This document shows, piece after piece, positions 33,403 to 41,645 of a stretch of DNA of 64,000 bases; the stretch's first letter is position 1; each line of letters opens with the position of its first letter. The stretch is taken from contig DASTUF010000041.1 in NCBI GenBank assembly GCA_035759745.1, positions 1 through 64,000 on the forward strand, in the 5' to 3' direction. The translations under genes and the position numbers were made by a program. The notes below the pieces were generated by a model. That model worked only from the letters and a program-made list of their open reading frames with translations, searched no databases and was not told where the DNA came from. The stretch comes from CAMLHP01 sp035759745. Its GTDB lineage: Bacteria; Gemmatimonadota; Gemmatimonadetes; Gemmatimonadales; GWC2-71-9.

Positions 33403-33876
33403 TCAGGCTTTCAGGAACGTTCCCATCAGCTCGGCGGTCGCGAGCACATGCCCCGCTGTGGCCCGCTCGAACTCGCGCCGGTCCGCATCCGGCCCCAGAT
33501 CCGGCAGCATCGTGTCGAGCGCGAAGAGCCGAAAGAAATAGCGGTGCGTCCCCACCGGCGGGCAGGGCCCGTGATATCCGGTCGAGCCTGCATCGGTCCG
33601 CGCGTCGAGCGAGCCGTCCTCGGGCGGCGCGTTACCAGCACCTTCCGGCAGTGACTCCCGCCGCGGCGGGATGTTGTAGCGGATCCAGTGAACCCATACG
33701 CGCGTGGGCGCAGCCGGGTCGGGCGCATCGGGATCGTCCACCAGCAGGGCGAGCGATCGAGTGCCGTCCGGGGGCTTGGTCCAGGCCAGTTCGGGTGAGC
33801 GATCAATCCCGGTGCAGGTGTGTTCGGCCGGAATGGCTTCGCCCTGGCCGAACGCAGGTGAGGACACCTTCCACAT
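33403..33876 (-). CDS. YbhB/YbcL-type phosphatidylethanolamine-binding-like protein
   Basis: The 157-residue cytosolic protein is a bacterial PEBP (Raf kinase inhibitor-like). Conserved parts are FGQGEAIPAEHTCTGIDRSP at the start, LALLVDDPDAPDP (the DPDxP ligand-binding loop), WVHWIRYNIPP and the GYHGPCPPVGTHRYFFRLFA block, which forms the anion pocket. Ligand and role are unknown in bacteria. It starts at ATG 33876, two bases after the stop of the helix-hairpin-helix gene, so the two genes are co-expressed. Confidence 0.93.
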   Translation of the reverse strand: MWKVSSPAFGQGEAIPAEHTCTGIDRSPELAWTKPPDGTRSLALLVDDPDAPDPAAPTRVWVHWIRYNIPPRRESLPEGAGNAPPEDGSLDARTDAGSTGYHGPCPPVGTHRYFFRLFALDTMLPDLGPDADRREFERATAGHVLATAELMGTFLKA

Positions 33877-33878
33877 GT

Positions 33879-34463
33879 TCAGACTCCTTCCTTGCCTCCG
33901 ACATGGGCCCAGAGCGCCCGCTCCGCCATCACCGGAGTCCAGTCTTCGCCGAGTTGCGCGACTCGCTTCCGCAGCGCATCCGCGTATCGAGCGTAGTAAC
34001 CCAGGGTCCACGCGACGACACCGAGGTCCGGCACCTGGGCCGCCACCAGCTCGTCGAAGAATGGATACGTGTCCGGTGCGTGTGCCGCGGCTACGGCAGA
34101 TGCCGTGGCGGGACCCACTCCTCCGAGTTTCACCAGGGCCGAGATCGGCGCGGTGGGATGCGGGACCGCCGCGAGTGCTGCCGCGCTGGCGTCCACCACG
34201 GCGGTGGGAGCATTGCCCTTCACCAGCACCAGGTTCCGCGCCCGCCATACGCCGCGCGCCATCTTCCATTCGGTCAGGCGGACCAGCTCGTCGAGCCGCA
34301 CATGCGGTGGGTGACGCGAGGCCATCTGCCCTGGCAACTCGCCGCGGTACCACGTGTCCAGCTCCTCCAGGCGAGTCACGCCCTGCCGAGCCACCACGTC
34401 GGGATAACGGTCAAGCGCGTCGCGCCAGGCCGCGGGCGACGCTTCCGCCCACAGCCCATTCAT
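33879..34463 (-). CDS. Helix-hairpin-helix-like protein, unknown function
   Basis: The 194-residue protein from ATG 34463 (MNGLWAEASPAAWRDALDRY) is helical. A central segment, ISALVKLGGVGPATASAVAA, has the hairpin GxGPxTA look of a helix-hairpin-helix, as in base-excision glycosylases, but the Lys/Asp catalytic pair of those enzymes is not evident. TYPFFDELVAAQVPDL follows. A weak memory of similar proteins in fungi and Actinobacteria exists but I cannot verify it. A DNA-related role is only a suggestion. It is upstream of, and coupled to, the PEBP gene, and divergent from the small basic-protein gene. Confidence 0.75.
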   Translation of the reverse strand: MNGLWAEASPAAWRDALDRYPDVVARQGVTRLEELDTWYRGELPGQMASRHPPHVRLDELVRLTEWKMARGVWRARNLVLVKGNAPTAVVDASAAALAAVPHPTAPISALVKLGGVGPATASAVAAAHAPDTYPFFDELVAAQVPDLGVVAWTLGYYARYADALRKRVAQLGEDWTPVMAERALWAHVGGKEGV

Positions 34464-34529
34464 TCGACGCTGGCCCGATAATCGGGCATCGTCTCGAAGT
34501 ACATGCGGTTATCTTTGATGCAGGAGCCC

Positions 34530-34895
34530 ATGCGCACTCGCTCGGCTCTTCTTCCCGTCACCTGGCAGGTTCGCATGACCAGTCCTCGCCCCATCATCGA
34601 CCGGGTTCATGACCGTGTCGCCGCAGCGGCGGCTTCCATTGCCGGGCCGGCCGCCCGGAGCCGGTCGCGCCGCAAGCCGGTGCCCTTCGCCACCGAAAGT
34701 CCGCGCGAGGTGCGAGCCATGAAGCTGGTGTTCCGGGAGATGGGTCGCACCCAGCGCGCCACCCGCCAGGAGCGCGGCCAGGAGCCGTCACCGGCGGTAC
34801 GCGAAGCCGCACTCGCCTTCCGGCGCTCTCCCAGCATGCCCGCGCTGGTGCAGGTGGCCTCATCCCTCGACGAGGTGGGTCTCCTGGCCTGGTAG
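34530..34895 (+). CDS. Small basic protein, unknown
   Basis: The 121-residue product is rich in Arg and Ala, with RSRSRRKPVPFATESPREVR and a stretch of charged helix near MKLVFREMGRTQRATRQERG. I recognise no family. ATG 34530 follows a GGAG that is rather close (three bases). ATG 34503 and 34575 are alternatives. A TATCTT hexamer at 34510-34515 could be the -10. The perfect bidirectional terminator 22 bp after the stop supports a real transcribed unit. The protein could bind nucleic acid, but that is a guess from charge only. Confidence 0.55.
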   Translation: MRTRSALLPVTWQVRMTSPRPIIDRVHDRVAAAAASIAGPAARSRSRRKPVPFATESPREVRAMKLVFREMGRTQRATRQERGQEPSPAVREAALAFRRSPSMPALVQVASSLDEVGLLAW

Positions 34896-34916
34896 CACGC
34901 CCGGTAAGCTACTCGC

Positions 34917-34948
34917 AAAGCGCCCCACGCTATGGCGTGGGGCGCTTT
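34917..34948. terminator. Bidirectional intrinsic terminator
   Basis: AAAGCGCCCCACGC (34917-34930) pairs with GCGTGGGGCGCTTT (34935-34948): 14 perfect pairs, four-base loop TATG, followed by T residues on both strands. It ends the small basic gene (+) and the HAF-repeat gene (-), whose stop codon overlaps the hairpin. Confidence 0.9.
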
Positions 34949-36168
34949 TGCCTTGCTGCTTCCACTGTACTGAACTGCTGCTGCTCCACTGGCGTCGCCA
35001 CAAACGTGACCACCTCGCCGGTCTCGTTCAGCATGACGCGCCCCGTCACCTGCCCCCGGTCATTGATGTCCTGCGCCGACTGAAAGACACCAGGGAAGCC
35101 ACCTACCAGGTCATTGAAGTCATGGATCGCGCCGTCGGCCCACAGGAAGGCGCGTGAACCACTGGCGCCCCCGAACGAAACACCCACGACCACACCGCTG
35201 TCGTTGACGGCGTGGGCCTGGCTGAAGAGGTCGCCCTCGAGCGTGCCCAGCGGAGTGGTCCCGCCCTGCGGTGACCACAGGAAGGCCTGGGCGATGAACT
35301 CACCTTCCGGATCTCCGGGACCTGCCGGGTTGGAGAACCCCACCACGTCGCCGTGCTCGTTGATGTCCATCGGCGTGTGCCACGTGGTGCCGCCCAGATT
35401 GCCGATCTCGGTGACTTCTCCCTGATCCCACAGCACGGCGTGCCGCGCGCTGAACCGCCCCACTGCGATATCGCACTCCCCTGAAATGCCGACCACCTGC
35501 CCCCGCTGATTGATGGCGGTGGCAGCCGACGTGGAGTCACCCGGAAGTGGCGGAAGTTGCTGCAGCGCGCCGTTCCTGGGCTCCCACAGCACCGCGCGGA
35601 ACTGCAGCACCTGTGATTCGCGGCAGGTCGGATCATGCACCGCCGTCTCGGCCCACCCCACTACCTGGCCCCGGTTGTTGACGCCAGTGGCGAAGCTGTG
35701 GGTGCCGCCGAGCGTTGGCATGGCGCTCATGATGTCATCGGCATGCACGAACCCGCGACAGACCCGGTCGCTCTCGCCCAGGAATGCCTCGCAGCTCCAC
35801 GCCTCGCCCAGCGAATCCTCCTCGGCGGTTTCCGAAATGCCCGCGACCATGCCGGTGTTGTTGATCCCGGGCCACTGCACCATGCTCGCGGCGCCGCCCA
35901 GCGTACCCAGGTCGTCGGGAGTGCCGGAGCGCCAGAGCGTGGCGTGACGGCTGCCGTCCTCCAGCAGGGACCAGCCCGCGACCCACCCCTGGTTGCTGAT
36001 GGCGTTGCCCCGGCTGGCGGTGCCTCCAAGCGACGCGAAGGTTTCGATATTGAACGCGGGGCCATCACCAGGCTGGGCCGCCAGTGCCGTGGGTCGGGTT
36101 GTCGCCGCGTCCCCACCGCAGCCGGCTGCGGCAATGCCGATCAGTGACGCACAAATCGAGTTTCGCAT
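34930..36168 (-). CDS. HAF-repeat lipoprotein
   Basis: The 412-residue protein starts at ATG 36168 with GGAGG five bases upstream. The signal SICASLIGIAAAGC ends in a lipobox. The mature chain is a series of HAF (extracellular repeat) units of about 40-60 residues, each with a LGTLGG or LGG segment followed by AxxINxxGxVVG, for example LGTLGGAASMVQWPGINNTG and DLVGGFPGVFQSAQDINDRG. This fits a beta-propeller on the cell surface. At least six units are seen. Ligand unknown. Four Cys in the third and fourth units may form disulfides. It converges on the small basic-protein gene at a strong terminator. Confidence 0.88.
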   Translation of the reverse strand: MRNSICASLIGIAAAGCGGDAATTRPTALAAQPGDGPAFNIETFASLGGTASRGNAISNQGWVAGWSLLEDGSRHATLWRSGTPDDLGTLGGAASMVQWPGINNTGMVAGISETAEEDSLGEAWSCEAFLGESDRVCRGFVHADDIMSAMPTLGGTHSFATGVNNRGQVVGWAETAVHDPTCRESQVLQFRAVLWEPRNGALQQLPPLPGDSTSAATAINQRGQVVGISGECDIAVGRFSARHAVLWDQGEVTEIGNLGGTTWHTPMDINEHGDVVGFSNPAGPGDPEGEFIAQAFLWSPQGGTTPLGTLEGDLFSQAHAVNDSGVVVGVSFGGASGSRAFLWADGAIHDFNDLVGGFPGVFQSAQDINDRGQVTGRVMLNETGEVVTFVATPVEQQQFSTVEAARQKRPTP

Positions 36169-36275
36169 GCTCGCCTCCGTGTACAGTCCAGTAGTTCCCC
36201 ACCCTACCGTATCCGTCGCACGGGTGCGCGCCGATATCGGCCCTGTAATGGGCGCCATGCCTGGATGCCGCTGAC

Positions 36276-36887
36276 TCAGTCGAGGCTGTCGAGAAACTCC
36301 ACCGCGCCGGACTCCACGTCGTACTCCGCACCAACAACGCGCAGGCCTTCCTGCTGACCCAGCTGCTCCAGCACGCCGGATCCGTGGCGCAGGTGGTCCA
36401 CCGAGGCGCGAATGTTGAGCTGGATGGCCTGGCGGGAGAGCGCGCCGAGATCGTTCCCCAGCTCGGTGCTCATGAGCGCCTGCACCGACGGCTTCACCCG
36501 GTCGACGATGGAGCTGAGGTTGCGGGAGCGATTGGCGGCAGGCCGCTGCAGTTCCTCGATTGTCGCCGCGATCGCTCCACACTGGGTGTGACCCAGCACC
36601 ACCACCAGCCGTGTGCCGAACCGCTCGGCGGCAAACTCCACGCTGCCCACCTGCGACGGTGCCACGATGTTGCCGGCCACCCGGATGACGAACAGGTCGC
36701 CCAGCCCCTGGTCAAAGACGAGCTCGGCCGGCACCCGTGCGTCGGAGCAGCCCAGGATGATGGCGATCGGCTCCTGGCCGGTGGTCAGCACCGGCCGGGA
36801 CGCCATGGCGGCCCCACCCTGCACGCAGGCCACGAAACGACGGTTGCCATCCCGCAACCTCGCTAGAGCATCAACTGCAGAAAGCAT
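36276..36887 (-). CDS. Beta-class carbonic anhydrase
   Basis: The 203-residue enzyme has all catalytic and zinc residues: CSDARVP (Cys47, Asp49, Arg51) and GHTQCGAI (His100, Cys103). It interconverts CO2 and bicarbonate in the cytoplasm and supplies bicarbonate to carboxylases. ATG 36887 follows GGGGAG at four-base spacing; the longer frame to 36935 lacks one. The stretch IRVAGNIVAPSQVGSVEFAA is typical of the family. It stands alone, divergent from the acyltransferase gene and 107 bp ahead of the HAF gene on the same strand. Confidence 0.94.
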   Translation of the reverse strand: MLSAVDALARLRDGNRRFVACVQGGAAMASRPVLTTGQEPIAIILGCSDARVPAELVFDQGLGDLFVIRVAGNIVAPSQVGSVEFAAERFGTRLVVVLGHTQCGAIAATIEELQRPAANRSRNLSSIVDRVKPSVQALMSTELGNDLGALSRQAIQLNIRASVDHLRHGSGVLEQLGQQEGLRVVGAEYDVESGAVEFLDSLD

Positions 36888-36911
36888 CCGGCTCCCCAGG
36901 TGGAAGATTCG

Positions 36912-36939
36912 CTCGACTCTCGACTTTCGACTCACAACT
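36912..36939. repeat. 7-bp tandem array (CTCGACT type)
   Basis: Units CTCGACT, CTCGACT, TTCGACT, CACAACT between the divergent carbonic anhydrase and acyltransferase genes. It runs directly into the TATAAT of the latter, so it occupies the -35 region. It lacks a stop codon in each unit. Confidence 0.65.
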
Positions 36940-36944
36940 ATAAT
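36939..36944 (+). promoter_or_regulatory. -10 for a near-leaderless acyltransferase mRNA
   Basis: A perfect TATAAT nine bases before ATG 36954, in the same CTATAATTGA decamer that precedes the DUF305 gene. No Shine-Dalgarno motif lies between it and the start codon, so the transcript would begin about three bases before the ATG. Confidence 0.55.
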
Positions 36945-36953
36945 TGATCACCC

Positions 36954-38285
36954 ATGTGGCTCCTCCCAGCTTTTGCTCCCCTGGCCCGCCTCTGCGCGTT
37001 CGGGTATTACCGGATGCGCTATACCGGAGCCCCCGTGCCGGCCGAGGGCCCGGTGCTGTTGGTGGCGAACCATCCCAACTCCCTGCTCGACCCGATGCTG
37101 GTCGTGGCCGCTGCCCGGCGGCAGGTGCGGTTCCTCGCCAAGGCGCCGCTGTTCACTGACCGGAAGATCGGCTGGCTGATCCGCGCATCGGGCGCCATCC
37201 CGGTCTACCGCCGCAGCGACGACCCGTCGCAGATGAACCGCAACGAAGAGATGTTTCGGGCGGTGCACGCGGCCCTCGCCGCGGGCGACGTCGTCGGCAT
37301 ATTTCCGGAAGGCATCTCGCATACGTCGCCGTCGCTGGCTCCGCTCCGGACCGGTGCTGCCCGGATAGCGCTGGGAGCGGCGGCGCAGCTCGGCGGTGCC
37401 TTCCCGGTAGTCCCGATCGGGCTGGTGTTCCGCAACAAGGATGTGTTCCGCTCCGATGCGCTGGTGGTGCGGGCATCACCGGTGCAATGGGATGACCTGG
37501 CCGGCCTGCCGGAGTCCGACACCGCGGCGGTGGCCGCCCTCACCGAGCGCATCGGCGACGCGCTGGAGCAGGTGACGCTCAACCTGGCGCAGTGGCGGGA
37601 TGAGCGGCTGGTCGCCGCTGCACTCGGCATCTGGCAGGCGGAGAACCACGCCCCGCCTGGCAGAACCGACGACATATTCTCGCTCACCGCCACCACTCGC
37701 CTTCTGGGCAGGGTGCGCGCCACCAGCGACACCGAAGGTCTGGCGCTGGCGGAGGATGTGGACGCACACGCCCGCAAGCTGGGTCGGCTCAAGCTTCGGC
37801 CCTCTGACCTGCACCTCGACACCGGGACCGGCAGCGCACTGACCTGGGCAGCAGCCCGGGTGCCGCTGGTGATGCCGCTCGCCGCCATCGTCGCCCTCGC
37901 CGGGTGGATCATCTTCCTGGTGCCTTACCAGCTCACCGGAGTTATCGTGGACCGGCTCAAGCTCGAGCCCGACACCCGCTCGACCTGGAAGCTGCTCGTG
38001 GGCCTCGCGGTGTATATCCTGTGGCTGGTGGCGCTGATCTCGGTTGTGTGGGCCGTGGGCGGCATCGTGATGGCCGTAGTCGCGCTGGTATCGCTTCCGG
38101 CGGTGGGCATGCTGGGGCTGCTGGTGCGCGAGAGCTGGCGCGGATCATGGAAGGACGCGCGGCGCTGGTTCCGGCTGCGCTCACGCAAGGACGTGATGGA
38201 TGCGCTTCGTGCCGACCAGGCCGCATTGGGCCGCCGGTTGAGCGCGTTGCAGCAGCGCCTCACTACCACCAAGGGAGCCGCATGA
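36954..38285 (+). CDS. 1-acyl-glycerol-3-phosphate acyltransferase-like membrane enzyme
   Basis: The 443-residue protein has the PlsC acyltransferase motifs: NHPNSLLD (H40xxxxxD46, catalytic) and IFPEGISH (substrate binding), with GAIPVYRR between. An unusual C-terminal extension carries at least three transmembrane segments (from about residue 300) and a charged tail. PlsC enzymes acylate lysophosphatidate in phospholipid synthesis; the extended form probably uses a related lipid acceptor. No ribosome site is seen before ATG 36954. The stop overlaps the MFS gene start (ATGA). It is the first gene of a four-gene plus-strand run. Confidence 0.88.
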   Translation: MWLLPAFAPLARLCAFGYYRMRYTGAPVPAEGPVLLVANHPNSLLDPMLVVAAARRQVRFLAKAPLFTDRKIGWLIRASGAIPVYRRSDDPSQMNRNEEMFRAVHAALAAGDVVGIFPEGISHTSPSLAPLRTGAARIALGAAAQLGGAFPVVPIGLVFRNKDVFRSDALVVRASPVQWDDLAGLPESDTAAVAALTERIGDALEQVTLNLAQWRDERLVAAALGIWQAENHAPPGRTDDIFSLTATTRLLGRVRATSDTEGLALAEDVDAHARKLGRLKLRPSDLHLDTGTGSALTWAAARVPLVMPLAAIVALAGWIIFLVPYQLTGVIVDRLKLEPDTRSTWKLLVGLAVYILWLVALISVVWAVGGIVMAVVALVSLPAVGMLGLLVRESWRGSWKDARRWFRLRSRKDVMDALRADQAALGRRLSALQQRLTTTKGAA

Positions 38286-39592
38286 CCACCGCCCCTGCCG
38301 CAGCCGATGCCCTTCCTGCGCGTGACCGCCCCCGTGTCGTCTGGTCGTGGGCACTTTACGACTGGGCCAATTCGGCGTTCACCACCCTGGTGGTCACGTT
38401 CATCTATGCCACCTACTTCACCCGGTCGTTCGGCAGCGATCCGATTGCGACCTCCAGTTGGTGGGGCCGAGCCGTCTCAATCTCTGCGGTGCTCATCGCG
38501 GTGCTGTCGCCCATCCTGGGTGCGGCCGCCGACCGGGCCGGTGCCCGGAAGCACTTCCTCGCAGTGTCCGCCACCCTCTGCATCCTGGGCACCATCACCC
38601 TCGCATTCGTCCGCCCCGATACCCCCAACGCAGTCATGCTCGCGCTCACCGCGTTCGTGGTGGCCAATGTGGCGTTCGAGATCGGCAACGTCTTCTACAA
38701 CTCGTTCCTGCCCGTCATTACCTCACCCGCGCGGCTCGGGCGGGTCTCGGGGTACGGCTGGGCGCTGGGCTATGCCGGCGGGCTGGTGTGCATGGCAGTC
38801 GCGCTGGTGGGGTTCGTGCAGCCGGACGTGCCGTGGTTCGGGATGTCGAAGGAGGGCGGCTGGAACATCCGCGCCACCAACCTGCTGGTGGCGGGCTGGT
38901 TCCTGGTGTTCGCGCTGCCGCTGTTCCTCAACGTACCCGAGCGCCGGCGCGACCGAGTCCGCTTCGATCCCGTGGCCGCGTTCCGCCAGCTGGGCCAGAC
39001 CTTTCGGGACGTACGCCGGTACAGGGAGATCTTCAAGTTCCTGATTGCCCGGCTGATCTACAACGACGGGCTGGTGACGATCTTCGCGTTCGGTGCGATC
39101 TATGCCGGCAACACTTTCGGCATGTCGTTTGCCCAGGTGCTGCTCTTCGGGGTGGCGCTGAACGTGGCCGCCGGAAGTGGCGCCTTCCTGTTCGGGTTCG
39201 TGGATGACCGCCTCGGCGGCAAGCGCACGATCATGCTGAGCCTCGCTGCCCTGATCGTCGCCACCCTGATCGCAGTCTGGGCGCCAACCTCCGCCTGGCT
39301 CTGGGTGGCGGGCATCCTGATCGGGCTCTTCATCGGCCCCAACCAGTCGGGCTCACGCTCGCTGATGGCGCGTTTCGTACCCGAGAAGCACCAGGCCGAG
39401 TTCTTCGGCTTCTTCGCGTTCTCGGGCAAGGCCACGTCGTTCCTGGCGCCGCTGCTTTATGGCGAGGCATCGCGAGCCTTCGGTTCGCTGCGGGCCGGGG
39501 TCGCCAGCATCCTGATCTTCTTCGTCGTGGGTGCCATCCTGCTTTGGCGGGTGGACGAACAGGCAGGCATCGCGGCGGCTGCGGAGGCATGA
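38282..39592 (+). CDS. UMF1-family MFS transporter
   Basis: The 436-residue protein has 12 predicted transmembrane helices and the start motif VVWSWALYDWANSAFTTLVV, typical of the UMF1 (Atg22-like) family. A loop of about 35 residues (SKEGGWNIRATN) lies between helices 5 and 6, and helix 10 region reads GLFIGPNQSGSRSLMARFVP, another family mark. In yeast relatives export amino acids from the vacuole; bacterial substrates are unknown. ATG 38282 overlaps the acyltransferase stop. The next gene begins two bases after its stop. Confidence 0.9.
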   Translation: MTTAPAAADALPARDRPRVVWSWALYDWANSAFTTLVVTFIYATYFTRSFGSDPIATSSWWGRAVSISAVLIAVLSPILGAAADRAGARKHFLAVSATLCILGTITLAFVRPDTPNAVMLALTAFVVANVAFEIGNVFYNSFLPVITSPARLGRVSGYGWALGYAGGLVCMAVALVGFVQPDVPWFGMSKEGGWNIRATNLLVAGWFLVFALPLFLNVPERRRDRVRFDPVAAFRQLGQTFRDVRRYREIFKFLIARLIYNDGLVTIFAFGAIYAGNTFGMSFAQVLLFGVALNVAAGSGAFLFGFVDDRLGGKRTIMLSLAALIVATLIAVWAPTSAWLWVAGILIGLFIGPNQSGSRSLMARFVPEKHQAEFFGFFAFSGKATSFLAPLLYGEASRAFGSLRAGVASILIFFVVGAILLWRVDEQAGIAAAAEA

Positions 39593-39593
39593 C

Positions 39594-40478
39594 ATGACGA
39601 TCCGCGTCGAGTTGCTCGCCTTGCTGGTGGCTGCGTCGCTGGGAGCAGCATGCGCATCAGCAGGGACCATGAGTGACGGAGCGCAGTCCTTTGATTCGCT
39701 GCGCGTGATGTCGTTCAACATCCGGTATGGCACCGCGGATGACGGCGCCAACTCGTGGACTCAGCGACGTGAGCTGACGCTGGGCGTGATCCGGGACGAC
39801 GGGCCGTCCGTGATTGGAGTGCAGGAGGCGCTCAAGTTTCAGCTGGACGAGATCCGTCAGGCGCTCCCCTGGCTCGGTCAGGTAGGAGTGGGCCGGGAAG
39901 ACGGCGTGGAAGCGGGAGAATACTCGGCCATCCTGTACGACCATCGCAGGCTGTCAGTGCAGGACAGCGGCACCTTCTGGCTCTCGGAGACGCCCGAGGT
40001 GCCCGGATCGAAGTCGTGGGGCAACAACATCACCCGCATAGCCACCTGGGCCCGCTTTCGCGAAAGCGGTAGCGGCCGGGAGTTCGTGGTGCTCAACACC
40101 CACTGGGACCATGAGTCCCAGAACGCGCGGGAGAAGAGCGCCGCGCAGATCGTCGTGTGGCTCGAGGGCCATGCCGCGTCGCACCCGGTCATCGTGATGG
40201 GCGATTTCAACTCGGGCGAGCAGAACCCCGCCTTCCAGGCGTTGATTGCACCCGGCGATCGCGAGGTGCCGCTCAAGGACACCTTTCGGGCCGCGCATCC
40301 CGATGCCACCGTGGTAGGCACCTTCCACGCGTTCAGCGGCAAGCGCGACGGCGACAAGATCGACGCCGTGCTGGTATCGCCCGAGTGGCGGGTGCTGAGC
40401 GCGGCCATCGTCACCACCAATGACAACGGACGCTACCCCTCCGATCACTTCCCGGTGACGGCCACGCTGGGGTTCTGA
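39594..40478 (+). CDS. Endonuclease/exonuclease/phosphatase-family lipoprotein
   Basis: The 294-residue protein from ATG 39594 opens with a lipoprotein signal (MTIRVELLALLVAASLGAAC). The EEP fold is seen as LRVMSFNIRYG, GVQEAL (metal-binding Glu), NTHWDH, VMGDFNSGE and SDHFPVTA (catalytic Asp-His). Relatives hydrolyse phosphodiesters, including sphingomyelin and other extracellular phospho-compounds. An envelope location makes a nucleic-acid repair role unlikely. GGAGG precedes the start. It is the third gene of the run and 18 bp ahead of the methyltransferase-like gene. Confidence 0.92.
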   Translation: MTIRVELLALLVAASLGAACASAGTMSDGAQSFDSLRVMSFNIRYGTADDGANSWTQRRELTLGVIRDDGPSVIGVQEALKFQLDEIRQALPWLGQVGVGREDGVEAGEYSAILYDHRRLSVQDSGTFWLSETPEVPGSKSWGNNITRIATWARFRESGSGREFVVLNTHWDHESQNAREKSAAQIVVWLEGHAASHPVIVMGDFNSGEQNPAFQALIAPGDREVPLKDTFRAAHPDATVVGTFHAFSGKRDGDKIDAVLVSPEWRVLSAAIVTTNDNGRYPSDHFPVTATLGF

Positions 40479-40496
40479 GGGGGGAAAGGAACCTGC

Positions 40497-40982
40497 ATGA
40501 ACAAGCCGGAAGCACGCGATGGCGCCAGGGTGCGCTTCCCCCCGCCGCTGCTGCCGCTCGCGGCCGTCCTGCTCGGCGTCGCTCTGCAGCGCTGGCTGCC
40601 GATCAATGTCGGATTTCAGCTGCCGAAGGCGGTACGCTACATCGTCGGTGGGCTGGTGGTGCTGGTGCCGATCCTGGGCCTGGGGGTGACGGGAGTGCTT
40701 GCACTGCGGCGCACCGGGCAGAGCGAGCTCCCCTGGACTCCGACCACCGAGATCGTGCAGGGCGGCCCGTTCCGCTACTCCCGCAATCCCATGTATCTCC
40801 ACATGGTGTTGCTCTGCGTGGGCTTCGCGATCCTGCTCTTCAATCCGTGGATCCTGCTGCTCACCCCGCTCGTGGCCTGGGGACTGTACCAGTTCGCCAT
40901 CCGACCGGAAGAGGAATATCTCGAGGGCAAATTCGGCGCCGAGTACCTGGGCTACAAGCAACGGGTGCGGCGGTGGATCTGA
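40497..40982 (+). CDS. Isoprenylcysteine carboxyl methyltransferase-like membrane protein
   Basis: The 161-residue protein has four predicted membrane helices and the ICMT/PEMT-like C-terminal motif: GPFRYSRNPMYLHMVLL, then RPEEEYLEGKFGAEYLGYKQ ending the chain. This motif binds SAM at the membrane face. Bacterial members methylate lipids, thiols or other small compounds; substrate unknown. AAGGA lies six bases before ATG 40497. It ends the plus-strand run. Its TGA abuts the stop of the convergent hydrolase gene, the six bases reading TGATCA. Confidence 0.9.
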   Translation: MNKPEARDGARVRFPPPLLPLAAVLLGVALQRWLPINVGFQLPKAVRYIVGGLVVLVPILGLGVTGVLALRRTGQSELPWTPTTEIVQGGPFRYSRNPMYLHMVLLCVGFAILLFNPWILLLTPLVAWGLYQFAIRPEEEYLEGKFGAEYLGYKQRVRRWI

Positions 40983-41624
40983 TCAGGGGCGGCCGGCAGG
41001 CCGCCCGAGCAACTCCAGGATCAGCGCCCGCACCCTGCGATCGTTCATCATGAAGGTGTGACTCACGTGGAGCGTCCGGATGTCGGCGCGCTCCCCGGGT
41101 GCCGGCGCCGCCTCATCCACCGCCACGATGCCGTCGTTGGGCACACCATCGAACAGCATCCCCACGCGCTCCCAGCCGCGCGTTCCCGCAATCACGGTGC
41201 TCGGAACCACGTTGCTGGGCAACGCCGAGAAGAAGGTGGACCGGGCCAGCAGCTGGCCTGACTGGCCATTGATCCAGCGATAGGGGATGTGGCGGTGGAG
41301 GCGCCGGGCCAGCCGAGGCGCCCGGCTGGGTGTGCCCAGAAGAATCAGGCGCTGAGGCAGCGGCGTCCCCTCGGGCCATCCTGCCAGTGCCGCGCGCAGC
41401 AGGATGCCGCCCAGCGAATGCCCGATGGCGGCGTACGGCTGTCCGGCGGCGGCCGCCTGCAGCAACCGCTGGCGCACCCGCGAGCGAATGCGCGGGAAAG
41501 ACTCCACTCCCGGCACATACCCCACCAATTCGGTCTCATGGCCAGCGCGCCTGAGCGCGCGAGCGAGGGGCATCATGGAGACGGGCGTGCGGCCCATGCC
41601 GTGGACGAGGACTACTCGAGTCAA
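40983..41624 (-). CDS. Alpha/beta hydrolase (PGAP1/lipase-like)
   Basis: The 213-residue cytosolic protein has VVLVHGMGRTPVSMMPLARA (oxyanion His-Gly region), AIGHSLGGILL (nucleophile Ser) and a final HVSHTF His. The Asp should lie in NDGIVAVDEAA. It is probably a carboxylesterase or lipase with unknown substrate. The start is TTG 41624, inside a heptamer array; no ATG lies closer than the HGMG motif. It is downstream of the VOC gene on the same strand with a gap of 18 bp, so it may be co-transcribed with it. Confidence 0.83.
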   Translation of the reverse strand: MTRVVLVHGMGRTPVSMMPLARALRRAGHETELVGYVPGVESFPRIRSRVRQRLLQAAAAGQPYAAIGHSLGGILLRAALAGWPEGTPLPQRLILLGTPSRAPRLARRLHRHIPYRWINGQSGQLLARSTFFSALPSNVVPSTVIAGTRGWERVGMLFDGVPNDGIVAVDEAAPAPGERADIRTLHVSHTFMMNDRRVRALILELLGRPAGRP

Positions 41625-41645
41625 GAGTCGCGAGTCACGAGGCTA
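41611..41645. repeat. 7-bp tandem array (GAGTCNN type)
   Basis: ACTACTC, GAGTCAA, GAGTCGC, GAGTCAC, GAGGCTA. On the minus strand it begins at the VOC-gene stop (TAG, 41643-41645) and extends into the first codons of the hydrolase, whose TTG start at 41624-41622 is formed by a unit. Confidence 0.65.
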
